64,000 nt of DNA from Pseudorasbora parva (GCF_024679245.1 NC_090180.1:9258007-9322006), one strand, 5' to 3'. Positions 49,009-62,416 are shown, counted from the stretch's first letter. A program made the numbers and translations. The notes: generated from the letters alone by a model not told the origin.

Positions 49009-52000
49009 TGGGTCATTCCACGTCAAATCAACCAAATTTCAAAAACCTCCTTTGAAAGACAAACATCAGAAGTGGTTTACTGAATATATATTTCTCTATA
49101 TGACTTTTATTATTTTGGATTTCATTACCATTTTATGGAAGGGGGTTAAAATGTCAATTTTCACCTGCGATTTGGAACCAAATTACAGGGGGTAAATATG
49201 ACCGTAGAAATATGGCAGTATCCTTCTTTATTTTTACACAAAGATTGGTAGGTCTATTTGTAAAATCAGTTGTTGCATTATATGCCAATGGTAAGAAGTA
49301 TTAAAGACATGTTAACATCCTTTTAGATTTTGGTTCTTCAACGTTTCTTTTGGTATGTAAGGGTGGTTTTACACCTGCCTCATTTAGTTAGGTTGAATCA
49401 TACTGGAGTTCATTTCCCTCTTTGGTGTAGTTTGTTTGGTCAGGTGTGAAAGCAGCAAATCACACTCAGCTGCGCACCAAAAGCGGACCAGACAAGGAAA
49501 TCGAGACCTCCTTGAAGAGGTGGTCTCGGTACGCTTTCAAACGAACTCTGTAGCGGTTAATTTGTGATGAGAACCTGATCCGACATCGAACAAAACCAAC
49601 TGCAAAAGTGCTGATCATTTTTGGACTAAACCAGCTGCGCTAACATTATGTGCATGACATTACCTGATAGATCGTTGGCAATATTTTCGGAAGATTAGCA
49701 TGCCTCCGCCTCCGCTTGAAGTGACGAGCAATGCCCACTCGTCGTTTCCAGTGAATTAGAACGTTGTTTTCAAGCCGCATCTGCGCTTCATTAAAGAAAT
49801 GTATTGTTTGCATATTGTGGTAAATACACACAATGTGGTAGATTATGGCCAGTAATCAGTGTAGTGTGAAAAGGAGCCAAAAAAGCTGAAAAATGCAACA
49901 ATGTATAATTGTTTGCCCTTGGTTCGTACCAAATAAACCGAACTAGAGATGTTAAAGCACCCTTAATTTTAAAGAACCTAGGCTATGTGATTTAACTCCA
50001 GTCTCCTGAATGAGTGAACCTACACTGGTCTCACGGTTCAGTTCGATAACGATTATCATGTCATCGATTTGGTTCAATTCGATATCACGATGCATTGACG
50101 ATGCATCGCATTCTCATGTATACAATTTTTTTCAATAAATACAAGCAGTCAGTTATATGATCTGAACCTTTAATTTTACCTGCTCAAAGAAAACAAGCTT
50201 CTTAAATGTATCAAACATCAAACAAAACTCAAGTCTGGGCACAGAATACAACAGGAGCATTTAAAACAAATACACAAAAGGAAATACTAAAAGCCACTTT
50301 AAGATGAGGTTTGGGCCTCCTTACAGTCAAAACTAAAGTCTAAATGCATCTGGCTGTTGAAACCACATATGTAAAAAATAAATACAAAAAAACGTATGAG
50401 AGCCTGTTATAGGGTATATGATGTTATAGCCAGATATGACAGCGCTACCGCAGCACGCATCGCCACAGACGAGTATCTCTTCCTTAAGTCAATGCACAAA
50501 CTACCGCAAATGAAACCGAAAGTAAAGTCGTAGGTGCTCAAAATGCAATCATCTTCATTAAAAGTAAAGAAACTGAATGATCTTACCAGTGCTGTGGCCG
50601 CGTTCGCTCATATTGCGGTCATTGAAAACGCAGCTCATATATGTTGTTTTGGTGATGTGAACTCCATTAAATCTACATATAGTGCAGGCATTGAACAGAT
50701 TCATATCCATTTTATGGAGATACATTTATGTGACCAAGTGCAAATAAAATCATTTTGATAAATAAGATAGCTTTGATTTACACACAGCATGTGTGTTCTC
50801 CAGGTCATGCAGGTTGTAAAATGTGCCGAAATGTGAACTCTAGAAGTAAATATCAATATGATTTTACATTCTGGTTCTTAGAAAATGTTTCTTGTGGGAT
50901 GTACATTTTTAAGACCTTTATATATTGTAGATTGCCATGGTAAAAACATTACTCACGGTAAATCAAGAAAACAAGCGATTGAAACAATAAGACTCACTGT
51001 GTCGTGTTGTGAATATGGCAACATTTTTAAATCTTTATTTGAATATGGCAAAAGGATACCTCTTTCTACAGATTAAATCACTGAAAGAGACCCCTCCCCC
51101 ATTAGCCAATCACTGTGGTCATTGTTGGCAAGCATGATGACATCATCCTTAGCAATGAGGTCAACCCCACCCTTACTCTTAGCTTAAGACTTCGCTCTAT
51201 TCCTAAATAAAAGTTGGTCTCAGCAGCTTTGTGAATAGGTTAAGAGAAAACTCTTAAGAACTTTTACTGCTATTAGGACTCTTAGTGCCAAGATAAAATG
51301 CCCCTGATTTCTCTTGATTTAAATATTGTTAGAAACATTTGGGATAAGTACACAGGTCATGCAAAAAACGTTGTTCTAGTGTTTTTTGTGTGTGGATATT
51401 TTAATCTAAAAATCTTACATATTGTGCCTTTAACTTGCCTTCAATAGTCTGTTCATATGATTCTATATTTAATTCAGTTTCAGAGATATCTGGAAGAAGG
51501 GATTTAGTTCATTTTAACAGCTTCCGAAGCTAGCAAGAGTTCAAATATGCAGTATCGTAATGCCCCTGTGTTTGCCCTCCCCACACACTGTATTCACATC
51601 AATAAACCAAGATTTGCCTCGCCTGCATTGTTTAAGGATTACAATTTCCTATTGTTATAACATAGTAAACATACAAAGCATAATCATGTATCAGTTATCC
51701 ACTGCTAAGGGGCATATTTAGTGGAATCAGTGACAATACCTCTCATGTTGACACATTTAAGGGCTCTCACACTTGAAATAGTTCACCCTGGGTTATTCTA
51801 AAGCTGGGTAAATGGGAATTCAGGGTTAACTTAGTTTATGTTTTACACAGCTCATGCATTACCTGCAGTTAACAACTGATCCTATCCTAATATTTGGACG
51901 TAGAGCTGCATTGAGATCCCAGTATCAATGTGATCGATATAGGGCCTTAAAAATTAAGATGCCAAAGGAAAAAATTCCTAGGAACCAGAATCTAAAAGGA

Positions 52001-52344
52001 TATGAAGATATCTTGAATTCTCACTAATATTGAAATTCCTCTATTTCTGAAAATTAACCATAACAAAGATTGCTAATTTACTAATGTCAACAGATACACT
52101 AATACATACCAATCTCTTTGTAAAAATAAAAAATGAGTCCCGCCACATTTCTAAAATATTTTTTACCCTCTTGAATTTGGCTCCAAATGGTCATCTTTAT
52201 CTCCCTCTAGAAAATATTGGCTTTCTCAGTAAATATTAATTTCATTCGACATGACATTTAATATTTTGGTTTTCTTCATTTATGCATGTTTTTCACCAGA
52301 AAATAATTTTGGACCTCTAGGTTGATTTGACACGGAATGATCCA
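49009..52344. mobile_element. 3.3-kb element with long (about 260-bp) inverted ends
   Basis: The left end GGTCATTCCACGTCAAATCA and the right end TGATTTGACACGGAATGATC are near-inverses. Similarity continues inward: GATTTGGAACCAAATTACAG on the left matches the inverse of CTTGAATTTGGCTCCAAATG on the right, up to TTTTTACA near 49240 and its partner near 52120. No transposase was found. The interior holds at least one other element (49360-49971) and hAT-like debris from about 50016 on. Confidence 0.75.
49360..49971. mobile_element. element nested in the 49009 element
   Basis: The left end AAGGGTGGTTTTACACCTG and the right end GTTAAAGCACCCTTAA are imperfect inverses. The interior has GGTCAGGTGTGAAAGC on the left and TGTGAAAAGGAGCC on the right. 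No transposase. Confidence 0.6.
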
Positions 52345-53237
52345 CATAGTTTTTCATTGGACAAATGGGCCCGAAAGAGACAAACAAAAATATTGACTGA
52401 AACAATGTTGTGCATCTCTGTTAATGCGTTTTGAACATGTCAGCATCTATTTTGTGCACACAAGGATAAGCAGAGTGGATGCAGTTAACTGTAAACAAAC
52501 ATGATTCTAAAGTAGCAATACGTAAAGTTGTGATTTATACGTAAAGTGTTCTGCAGAAATATCTAGAAGCAACTCATTGTCAAATAACTTTACCATGGCT
52601 GTTTAAATTATAGCCTGAATTTAGTTTAATACAGCATTTAACAACATGTAGAAATCAGATCAATCAAAATGCATTATAATGATCAGATCCAAATGTATAA
52701 AATATCAAGCCATTTTTAACCGTAGTGTGAAAAGCACAGAAATTATACATTTATGGGTTTGTTTCTGTCTTCATTTACTGCACGCCTCTGATCTGCACAC
52801 ACTTCTCCTGCAGCAGACGCTTTCTCACGTCTCAGAAATCTGCGCACTCGTATAATTAAAAAAATGATGGTCATTTAATTTTACTGGCTTACTGACCAAT
52901 TCATTTATCTATCTTTTTATTGAATAATTACTTATAATTAATAGATGTGAGAGTAAATTCTCACCAAACGCTACAATTTTGCGTGGTTAGAAATAATTGT
53001 ACTAGGTCAAATAATTATTTATTGATTTTTAATGTCTAAATAAATTTCATATTTTAAAAACCATAGATTGTTGTTGAAATCAGTGTTATTTTGTGCTAAA
53101 GAAATGTAAATATTTCCCATGGATAGACTAAATGTTATATATTAACAGGCAAACTTGATCTTATTTATCTTGATGGTTGATGTGCTCAGATTATTTTATT
53201 AACTGAACAATAAATAAAACTAAGATATGGTTTGCAT
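52345..53237. other. stretch without recognised gene
   Basis: AT-rich, no open frame or repeat boundary recognised. Confidence 0.5.
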
Positions 53238-53340
53238 TAGGGATGCCACAATTCTCAAAATAATATTGAACCATTCTGTACGGCATTCACGGTTCAATAC
53301 GCGCCTGTAAATTTTATTTTATTTTTTGGAGGGGGTTCTA
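53238..53340. mobile_element. left end of a hAT-like element, truncated
   Basis: TTAGGGATGCCACAATTCTC followed by GTACGGCATTCACGGTTCAA is a typical hAT-like terminus. No matching right end was found. Confidence 0.5.
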
Positions 53341-53649
53341 TTTCCCTCCGTTTGAAATATTTCTCTGAGTTTATTTCTGCTCTGTTTGAGTGTGCTTGCA
53401 GTCTACGCTATAGTTATTCACAATCACGAAAGTTCATTATTTTCATGTTTTAAAGCCTTGCCGGTTAAACACTTTATTCACGTGCTTATGCACATATTGA
53501 GCAAGTTTTACAAATAACAATTTAGTTATATGAACAAAAGAATGTCAAGTAAAGCTGACAATTTCTTTAAGTAATACAAACCATTTGAATTTGTCAGTTA
53601 CATAATATTTATATGTGTAGTTTACTTAATAATGTTATAAAAGTTATAA

Positions 53650-54737
53650 TAACTTAACTACTTCTTCTACAAGTGAATGTTTAAAATTCAAAAATAACTA
53701 AATAAATGTCCCAAGTTGGACGTTTGATGGAGTATTTCTGTGTCAAAAACAGTCCTTCCAGTTTCTCACTAGTTTCGGAGAGTTTTTTTCGAGTATGAGT
53801 CGGCTTGATGTCAACAGGGCCTTGTACAGGTTTTAGGGGCTCTTCTCCTGGAAGGGTGCGCGCGCGACCAGAGCGAGAGAGCGCTGCACTCACTGCTGTC
53901 ACAGGACTTCACCAAATCAACAATGTGTGTTTTTGATGTAGCGGTCCCAACGATAAAGGTTCACGGTCGTGCTTTGGAAGCAGGCAGTGAGTAAAACTGC
54001 TTCAAATGTCTATGTTGTTCGTCGCATAAGTAAACCACACGATCGGGTATAGTTCATTTATCAATGGAGCATGCAATGTATGGTGCTTGTTTAAATACAT
54101 TTGTTTAGTTGACCACTATAGGTGTCTGTTTGTATATTGAACCACCCCAAACATAAACCTAGCATTCTCACAAAGCGCGATTCGTCATTCAAATGCGCTA
54201 ACGTTACTCCATTGTTGTTCTATGTATAACGTTACACTAGTGACGTGCAAAACCGTTTTGCTTGCTACTGCTAAGGTTTAGTCGCATACAATAGTCCATA
54301 AACCGAATCATGTCCTCATAAACTGCGAGTAAACACACACAAATGTTGACAGGCCACTAAATACAGTACATACCACAGAGACAGACGTCCTGCTGTTGTT
54401 GCTTCTCCTGTTCAATTTATTTCTGATTCTGGATCATATATGTATGGCTGAATCTGATTGATAGTCATGGTTTATTAGAGTAACGTTTTCTTTTCCACGC
54501 TTGAGGATGTCACAGCTTTCAGATGCTCTCATGCAATAGCTGTGCGTGCTCGTGATTCTTTAGCTCCGCCCACACGATACGCCTCCAGCCGCTCATTTTT
54601 CCCCAGAAAGACTCGGTACAGCCTATCTTTCTTTTATAAATATAGTAAAACTAAAGACTTTTCGGAGATATGAAGGATGCAATACTACTCTATAGATTCT
54701 CAAAATTGACTGAAACTCAGTTTCACCCCCCCTTTAA
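53650..54737. mobile_element. TTAA-ending repeat, possibly Kolobok/THAP-type
   Basis: The right end CAGTTTCACCCCCCCTTTAA finishes with TTAA. The left part shows TTGATGGAGTATTTCTGTGT and CCAGTTTCTCACTAGTTTCG. I recall these as parts of an abundant cyprinid repeat that opens with TTAAAGGGGGGGTGAAA and sometimes carries a THAP-like peptide. Here the left end is missing. The minus-strand open frame 53681-53902 is antisense to it and not meaningful. The superfamily is from memory. Confidence 0.5.
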
Positions 54738-55143
54738 ACACAAACATACACTAAAAAGATCTTTCCTTTTACTGAAAAACACATAAAATAACACTTTAAT
54801 CCCTACATTTACTCTCCTAAATTTTTTTAAGTGTAAATAATTGTACACAAAATATTGATTTGAGTTTTAATATTCCATCGGGCCAATCAGAGCGGAGGAA
54901 GGAATTAGTTAGGAATTTCCTGCGGAAAGGAAGGATTAGACTGAATCTTCAGACGAGTCATTTAAGAATCATTGAAAGTGTTGTTGTTTTTTTTACTTTG
55001 AAGCATTTAAGCCTGTTGTAAACCTACAAAACAAATTGAGAAAGGAACCTTTAAAATAGCATAGGGGCACTTTAAGTGGGATATGGGAATAATACATTTT
55101 TTGTTATAAAAAAAAATAAAAATAAAAAAGCATTTCTTTGTGA

Positions 55144-55145
<2 letters not shown>

Positions 55146-55221
<76 letters not shown>
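55146..55221. repeat. (GT)n microsatellite
   Basis: About 38 uninterrupted GT units. It creates an artificial Cys-Val open frame. Confidence 0.97.
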
Positions 55222-55223
<2 letters not shown>

Positions 55224-55231
55224 GTTTTTAT

Positions 55232-55493
55232 TAGGGATGCTCCAATCCGGTACTTAGCTCGGGTATCGGCTCAGATACTGCCATTTTTATTTTACAAAGT
55301 TAAGAAAGTAATGTTAAAGTCAAGACTGCCTGATGCTTTTTCACAAAATAATGATCCCAGTCTCTTCCACACAGTGAGGCATACTGTTTATTAGGCAATT
55401 CAGCACTATTTTTATTTTAGTATCGGACTGGTATTGACCGATACATAATCCCATCGGAACTGGAGGCAAAAAATGCTCATTGGAGCATCCCTA
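55232..55493. mobile_element. 262-bp hAT-like MITE
   Basis: The ends TAGGGATGCTCCAAT and ATTGGAGCATCCCTA are perfect inverses. The flanks GTTTTTAT and GTTTTTTC are a near-match of 8 bp. Inside, GTATCGGCTCAGATACTG on the left and AGTATCGGACTGGTATTG on the right are further family hallmarks. No coding sequence. Confidence 0.88.
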
Positions 55494-56813
55494 GTTTTTT
55501 CTGTGCTCTGGCTACTTTTTGTTTATAACATGTAGATTTATAGAAACCATAACCATAATATCAGTTGACAGTGGTGAGTAGCCAGCATGTTTTTACCTGT
55601 GGTTACCAAGTCAGTGAGACTGTCAGAATATTACCATTTAAGCCTATAAATAATAATATAACAGGTATCTAGATTTCCCAGCTGACACCCATCCATATAC
55701 CAAATCCTGGTACAACTAATGAAATAAATATATTTAAATGCACATCAAACCTGACAAACAAGGCAGATGGTTGACTAGGTGGGGTGTGTGAATGCAGCTG
55801 TGGATTTGAAGCACGACATTGTGCTGACTTCCTGCTTTTATTCGGAAAGGTTTGTTCAGCAGACACACCAAACGCACATTAACTGTGAAAAAGAGAAGGT
55901 CCTAAAGACTGAGAAAGACATTTCACATTCTCTAAGCTGACACGCACACATATACACACCAGCAGCTGGTGCTGAATGTGTGAAAAACTACAGTAATAAC
56001 TGATGAGACAGATCCACTGGGAGATTCACAAGAGGCTAGCAAATGTGTTTCACTAGAAGACAATACAATTAAATCTTTCACAAACAGCAAACTAAACAAC
56101 AACAACAAAAGCACTTTCATTCTCACAGTATGAGTCTGCACTGGTCACATGTAGTTGAATGGGACAGGCAGAGTGCTTTTGTGTTGGTGTCACTGCAGCA
56201 GCGGTCATGGCCGCCCCACTGCAGGCGTTCACAAAATGGAGACTGCAGGAGAGGGAGGAGAGACTCAGCATGGAGCCGTCTAACTCTTAGAGCTGTTGCA
56301 CATTAACAAGCTTCAGTCGCATTCTTTCACTGAACACAAAGGTCCCATTCACGTCTGTTTTGAGCTACGTCGGCAAGGAAGATAATCGCATATCTGTACC
56401 GTCAGACGTATCGGAGCAGTGTGCTGACAAACTGAAGATGTCAGGTGAAATAATTGGTAATCTCACAGATCTGCTACAGACCCCCGACTGATAGAGGAGC
56501 ACAGTTACTGCCAGTATGAGGCTGGTTCTTTGGCTATGGCCACTTTTAAATCAGTATTGAACTTTAACTTATTAAAAATGTAAAAAATATATTTAGTGTT
56601 TTAGTGTACTTGTAAAGGAGCTTAGCTTGTGACAGTATTTGTTTACCAAGAAGAGATTAAATATGTGATTTACAATATTATTTCCGCCACAGTAATTTAT
56701 TACACCCAATAATAAATAAATATTTATATTACATCATATGTACGTAAAAACTAATTGTATAAATCGCACAATACAATTAGTGCTATATGCAACTTGTTTT
56801 GTAGCCAAATCAA
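55494..56813. other. stretch without recognised gene
   Basis: A GC-richer block at about 56150-56300 has CATGGCCGCCCCACTGCAGG but no open frame resembling a protein. Open frames at 55669-55866 and 55932-56141 are not recognisable. Confidence 0.45.
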
Positions 56814-56821
56814 CCAACAAC

Positions 56822-57971
56822 TAGGGCTGCACAAAATATTGAAATTATCAAAATATCGCAATATGCATATCGCAACGGCACGGAATATCTGAATGATTTG
56901 AATAGGCTACTTCAACATTGTGAAAAGTGTATGTTTTAGTCCACCCCTAGTTCAGGTGTATTTGTTTACCTGGATGTTCTTGATATTAAGTTTTAGGTTG
57001 ATATATTACCAAGTCAATCAAGTTTTAGGTATTTAAATATTTGCATTACATTTTTTGTTTGTTTACATTGATGTTAAAATCATATTGTCAGATTTGTGAC
57101 AAATCTTTGCTAAAACCTTGCTACTGCTGGTCCCTTTCAGAAGTTGTAGCAATGCTTTCTTTTCCCAGAAAGAATGTGAAACACATAAATTGTATCATTC
57201 TCTGTTGTTTAAAATATAATTTAAATAGATTTTACACAGACGGGAAAAAAATATGGACGACTCGACATCATCCGTTTCCGCTTGCCAAATTTGAAGCTTT
57301 CAGGCGGCCTGCACGGCGCTGACATCTTGGCACAGAGTCTGCGCAGTAGAGATTTCGGGACCGGAGTTTCACAGTAGAGCGCAGGAAGTAGAGCAGGAAG
57401 TACAGTCGCGATATAAAAAGCCCGCCCACACTCTCGCAGATGCAGAACAATTAATTATGTTGGTGTGAAATAAACAGTTAAGGAAATGTAGAAATTAAAG
57501 CTAAAGCTCCAATCTGCTCCCAAAAATTCCGAAAAAAGTTCGTTAGTGCCTCAGTGACAAACTTCACTCAGAGAAGCCGTCGATCTCAGCTGTCAATCAT
57601 GAGGTCACACCCCCCGTTTGTATAGCATCAAATAACTAACTAAAACTAATCTTATTTAAAAAAAACGAACACTTGAAATGAAATCATCGTGATGATAACT
57701 GCCTTCAATAACATAAACTAACTTTGGGGAAAAAATATTTGAAGTGTAATTTTATTATTTAGTTTGCCTCGTGTCCATTAGAAATCACAGAGGGGCGGCT
57801 ATACTGGGACCGGCCACCTGGGGGGCGATCGAGGCGCGAAAGCTTCAGTTTCTGAGAGGGATACTGCAGGCTTGATTTTACACTAATAGCAATATCGTAT
57901 CGCATATCTAATATGGCATTATTTAACAAGGTATTGCATATCGTATTTTACTTCAATATCGCACAGCCCTA
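56822..57971. mobile_element. 1.15-kb hAT-like element with perfect 8-bp target duplication
   Basis: Starts TAGGGCTGCAC and ends CACAGCCCTA. CCAACAAC flanks it at 56814-56821 and 57972-57979. Subterminal AAATATCGCAATATGCATAT on the left and TTCAATATCGCACAG on the right. The interior 57280-57650 is another repeat, so this is again a nested structure. No transposase. Confidence 0.93.
57280..57650. repeat. repeat inside the 56822 element, related to 47046-47240
   Basis: Contains GCGCTGACATCTTGGCACAG, AGCCCGCCCACACTC and GATCTCAGCTGTCAATCATG, which match the inverse of the 47046-47240 copy. Composition is clearly more CpG-rich than the hAT ends around it, so it is probably an insertion or captured segment. 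Confidence 0.65.
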
Positions 57972-57979
57972 CCAACAAC

Positions 57980-59459
57980 TACAGTTGTCCCACACTGATC
58001 AAAAAAGCATCTAGTACTTCAACAGCCTCTTACAATATCATTTTAGTATCAACAGACTGAACCTTTCAACCCATTCACCCTTTTCATTAGACAGTCTTTG
58101 GCCTCAGGCCTGACAAAGACACTGATTAACTGCCAGCAAACAATCTGCTGCACCGTGCCAAGTGAATGAACTCAACAGCTATTCAAAATAAACTTAGGTA
58201 AAGCTCATTTAGTTTTTTTCATTTTGCATGAATAAAATCCCAGATGTACAACAATTCTTCAGCATTGATAAACAATGCACTCGTCTTATGGATGTCATGA
58301 ACTAATGAAAAGAAGCTGAAACTTTTACACCTAAACATGTTTTCTTCCAAATTTATAGAGGATATGTCATTAATAATTTAGTATCTTGTATAAATTAGCT
58401 CAAGATCAGAAAATGGAACCAACAAAAAAGGTCCACTTAAATATATTATCTGGTATATATCATATTACATATTATAATATGATAAATATATCATATTAAT
58501 CTCGTAACACACTCAAAGACAGAGCTGGCCTTTACCCAAAGCAAAATTCTCTCTACATGTCTGGCACTGAAGTAAAACCCTGTTGACATCAAACATCATT
58601 CTGAACAAGAACCTTTGCAAGACATACATGTACAAGTACACACATGCCTTCTAACTGACACTTAGAAAGTCATTATGATTATGTTGTAAGGAGTTATGGT
58701 GAACAAATGGAGATGAGGACACACACAACAGGTTTTGGCTGCAAGGACTTGGTGAGCCACAGTTAAACGCTTTAAACCCAGTCATCACAGCTCTTGTTCT
58801 CATTGATGCGCCCTAAGATCACAGACTGAACGTAACTCGTACTCAACACCTTTCACTTTTGCATAACAGGATTTTGTATTTTCAATCCATTAGGAAAAGC
58901 TGATGCAAAGCAGGAAAGCAAGTATGGTTAGCTTGTTTTAAAAGTCTTTTTTTCAGTCAGGTCGTAGTAGGCTATACATTTAACACACTGACTGGACTGG
59001 AGTCAGTTTTCTCCAGATGTTTTTTTAATACCCACACTTTCAACCACAGGATGTGCTACATGTGCAATGCTGATTTCTCTTGGGTAACTAACTCTGCACA
59101 TCACAGGAAAAAAAACGAGCTAGTGGTTTTCCTGGCCGCTGCTTGTCCCAAAGTGCAATGCTATGCGGGACACACTTCTGCAACTGTACAGCAATATTAC
59201 AATTTTGACATTTAAGACTGAAGAGAGGCCACAGCATTAGAGCTCAACGTTAGTCCAGTGGTTATTGCATGAAAAAAAGACTGTAAGACTGTATAATAAA
59301 AACTATCAGTAAATATAACAAGAATAAAGTCATAAGCAACTGATGAAAACCTTTCCAGGGCTATCTGGCTTGAAAATGTATGAATATGAATTGTTTTGAT
59401 GATTACAGGTAAACTATTACCAGAAAATTAGGTTTTCAAGCTAAATATAGGCTTACATT
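57980..59459. other. stretch without recognised gene
   Basis: No open frame, transposon end or RNA gene recognised. Confidence 0.5.
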
Positions 59460-59496
59460 TAGGGCTGGGTAATTAAACGATAACGATAATTATCAC

Positions 59497-60745
59497 TAGA
59501 GGTCGACCGATAGTTGATTTTACCGATACTGATAGCTAGGTTGGACCTCATTTGCCGATAACCGATTAATCGATCGTTTTTTTAAAAAGATACTAGATTA
59601 AACAATAATAATAATACATAAAATAACAGGTAAAAAAAAGCTGTGCTGAACTTTACAAAATTTTTTTAAAAAGTACTGAACCATGAAAATGTTACATTTC
59701 ATATGTAAATATGAATATATTAAAATGCGAAGTTTTCTAATTAAAAAATTCTACAGAAAATAACTAAAATATTAAAATATTAAAAATAAATGTTTCTTTA
59801 GCTATAACCTAGAAACATGTATGTAAATGTCAGGTAACAGACTGAAAATCCCATTTGTTAACAAGGATGTATTTATTTAGCTAACTTACATGAACTAAAT
59901 GCATTATGTAATGTACATTTTACAGCATGTATTAATATTTGAGAAATACAATTCTACCTTAATCATTCATATTAGTTCACAGTGCATAAAAAAGGTTAAC
60001 AGATAAAACTAACAATGAATAATACTTTTACAGCATTTATTAACCTTACTTAATGTTACAAATGGAATATTATTGTATTATATTAAGTGCTATATTAAGT
60101 GTTTCATATAAATCCAAACAGTTTGATTTTTTAGAACACTTGACAGTTTTCTTATCAAAATAACAAAATATGTATTGAAATCTAATGCGTTTCTGATGGG
60201 TTTATATTTCTGTTGGATGCATGATACGGTTTCTCACATCAAAAAAAAGTTTCTCAGTTACATCGTTTTAAATGCTTGAGGTAACTGTTGCTGCTAATGT
60301 TAGCGTCCTGTCAGCCTCGACGACAAAGTACATATACTGCTGTTCTTTCCCTGCTAAAGCATCTAGTCAACAAATCAATTACTTTTTACTGATTTGGCAA
60401 CATGTACTGAAGTGTTTTGTATTCATATCGTTTCTCTGTTGGTGTTTTAAACGCGCATCAGATGTGTCAGCGCGCTCTGTGCAGCGTGAGCTATAATGTT
60501 AATGTAAACATTGATAGTTTTTTTATTTGGCCTCTAGAGGCCGCTCTCATGCTATATAATGCCAGCAGACCCTTCTCAGAGCTCTCGTAGGTTACTGTGT
60601 AATGACAGCACCCTTCTCAGCCGCTCCCACAACGGACGCAAACTGGAAAAACTATCGGTATTGTTTTTTGCCGATAACCAATTGTTCCACCAATCAGCTA
60701 TCGGTGCGGATTAATCGGCAAAACCGCTGAATCGGTCGACCTCTA
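59497..60745. mobile_element. inner hAT-like element, first insertion in the nest
   Basis: The ends TAGAGGTCGACCGAT and ATCGGTCGACCTCTA are perfect inverses. ATTATCAC flanks it at 59489-59496 and 60746-60753. Further inward GCCGATAACCGATTAATCGA and CGGATTAATCGGC blocks repeat the family pattern. 1249 bp without a transposase frame. Minus-strand frame 60694-61155 crosses its edge and is not a gene. Confidence 0.94.
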
Positions 60746-61019
60746 ATTATCACAATATAATTTTCCTCCATAAAACGATAACAACAGTTCAATAAATTCT
60801 CAATATAATGCTTACGCGCTATGCGTAATGCTGCGCAGGCATATTGCAGACCGGGCTTCTGGGTGCTGCACGCGGTGTTGTCTACAGTCACAGTGACTGA
60901 CAGGCTTGGAGGATCAGAGTGAAGTGAGAAACATTTGCAATAGTGAAGACAACTCACTGTGTGTGTGTGTGTGAGATGCACGGTGGACCAATCCACTGTG
61001 AGGCAAGAGAGGGGGGACC

Positions 61020-62416
61020 CTAGACTGTAAAAAAATATAGCCGTAGTGTCCGTGACGTCACCCATAGGATTCCGATAAGCTATTCTGAAGCTTAAAGTAG
61101 AGTCGAGCTGGGTGTTGCCATCTTGCGAGCGAGTCATCGGGTCACTCCCGGACAACAGATAATGGGCAAAAAGGCAGGATGTGGGCGGAGCTTAGGTGAC
61201 GCAATGACTATAGACGACAGATAAATGGCTATCCACCTGTAACCACGCCCTTAATTATGCAGAACTTTAAGGCTTTATCAGAGACATAGAGAAAGAGTCG
61301 CGACAACGGAAGTTCAAAATGCTTGATAGTCACGTGATTCATTGAGACCTGGAATAGTTCCAGGAAGTGCTTTGGTGGGCAATTCAAATTGTTAGTCTGC
61401 TACCTCCGGGAACTATTGAGTCTCCATGAGCCGCCATTGTTGTAAAAAAACTGTCCATTGGAGTCTATGGAGTTGTCGCGACTCTCTCTCTCTATGGCAT
61501 TATGTAACGCAAACGAGTGAGTTTTAAAGGTCCCATTCTTCACGATTCCATCTTTCAAACTTTAGTTAGTGTGGAATGTTGCTGTTAGAGCATAAATAAT
61601 ACCTGTAAAATTATAAAGCTCAAAGTTCAATTCCAAGCGAGATATTTTATTTAACAGAAGTTCCCTTTCAAAGCCTACAGCGAACGGCCGGTTTGGGCTA
61701 CAGCAGGAAGTGCAGGGATGTAATGACGAGACTAGAACCGTTTGTTGACTAACCCTCCGCCCACAAGAACACGTAAAATAGGGGGCTCGGTCTTGTTTGT
61801 CTCCCACGTAGAGAAGAGCGCGCATTCAGCGCTTGCATCTCCCCGTTATGGTAAGAGGCGGGACCTTTCCAGGCAAAGTGCGCTAAGCTGCTGTCCAATC
61901 ACAACACGGGAAGCGCTGGCCCAATCAGAACTCGTTATTTCTGAAGGAGGGACTTCATAGAACAAGGAAATCATCAGGCCGTTTTTAGGACAGAGGAAAC
62001 AGCACTGTACAGATAAGTAAATTGTGTGAAAAATACTGTGTTTTTTTACACGCGAAACATGAACTCATGTTATATTGCACACTGTAAACATAATCAAAGC
62101 TTCGAAAACACGCGAAGAACGGGACCTATAAAAAAAAATTCACCCCCCCTCACAGTTGTCATGAAGGTCAAAATTAGCCTGATAGGCCAAAACCATAATT
62201 TGTACCAGGCTGTAAACATGTTTTTTTCTGCTGTAAAGTTGAGAATTTTAACATAGGGCTCAATGAGATTCGGCTCCGTTCTGGAGACTGTCCCTAATGG
62301 CCAGTTGAGGAATTGCAGTTTACATTACTTCCATACTGGCTTCAAGAGAGATTGCGGGATCGTGTTTTTAGTGTTTTACTCTTTTCTTTTTTTTCTTTTC
62401 TTTTTACAGTCTATGG
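61020..62416. mobile_element. second inserted element in the nest
   Basis: The left edge TAGACTGTAAAAA and the right edge TTTTTACAGTCTA are inverses. The block after the left edge, GTAGTGTCCGTGACGTCACC, is one I recall as common in cyprinid genomes. The target duplication is not clear. Confidence 0.7.
61528..62130. mobile_element. third-level insertion in the nest
   Basis: AAAGGTCCCATTCTTCACG at the left is approximately inverted by CGCGAAGAACGGGACCTAT at the right. The enclosed stretch is more GC-rich (for example GGTAAGAGGCGGGACC) than its host. It resembles the block at 43165-43430 by eye. Confidence 0.55.

Noticed and set aside
53681..53902. 73-codon minus frame with Lys/Arg-rich tail
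   Set aside because: Antisense within a known type of TTAA-ending repeat, and no domain is recognisable.
55140..55394. Cys-Val repeat protein
   Set aside because: Translation of a (GT)n array running into a MITE.
60694..61155. 153-codon minus frame, the longest single open frame in the window
   Set aside because: It crosses the border of a precise hAT-like insertion (ends at 60745) and into another element, so it cannot be an evolved gene.
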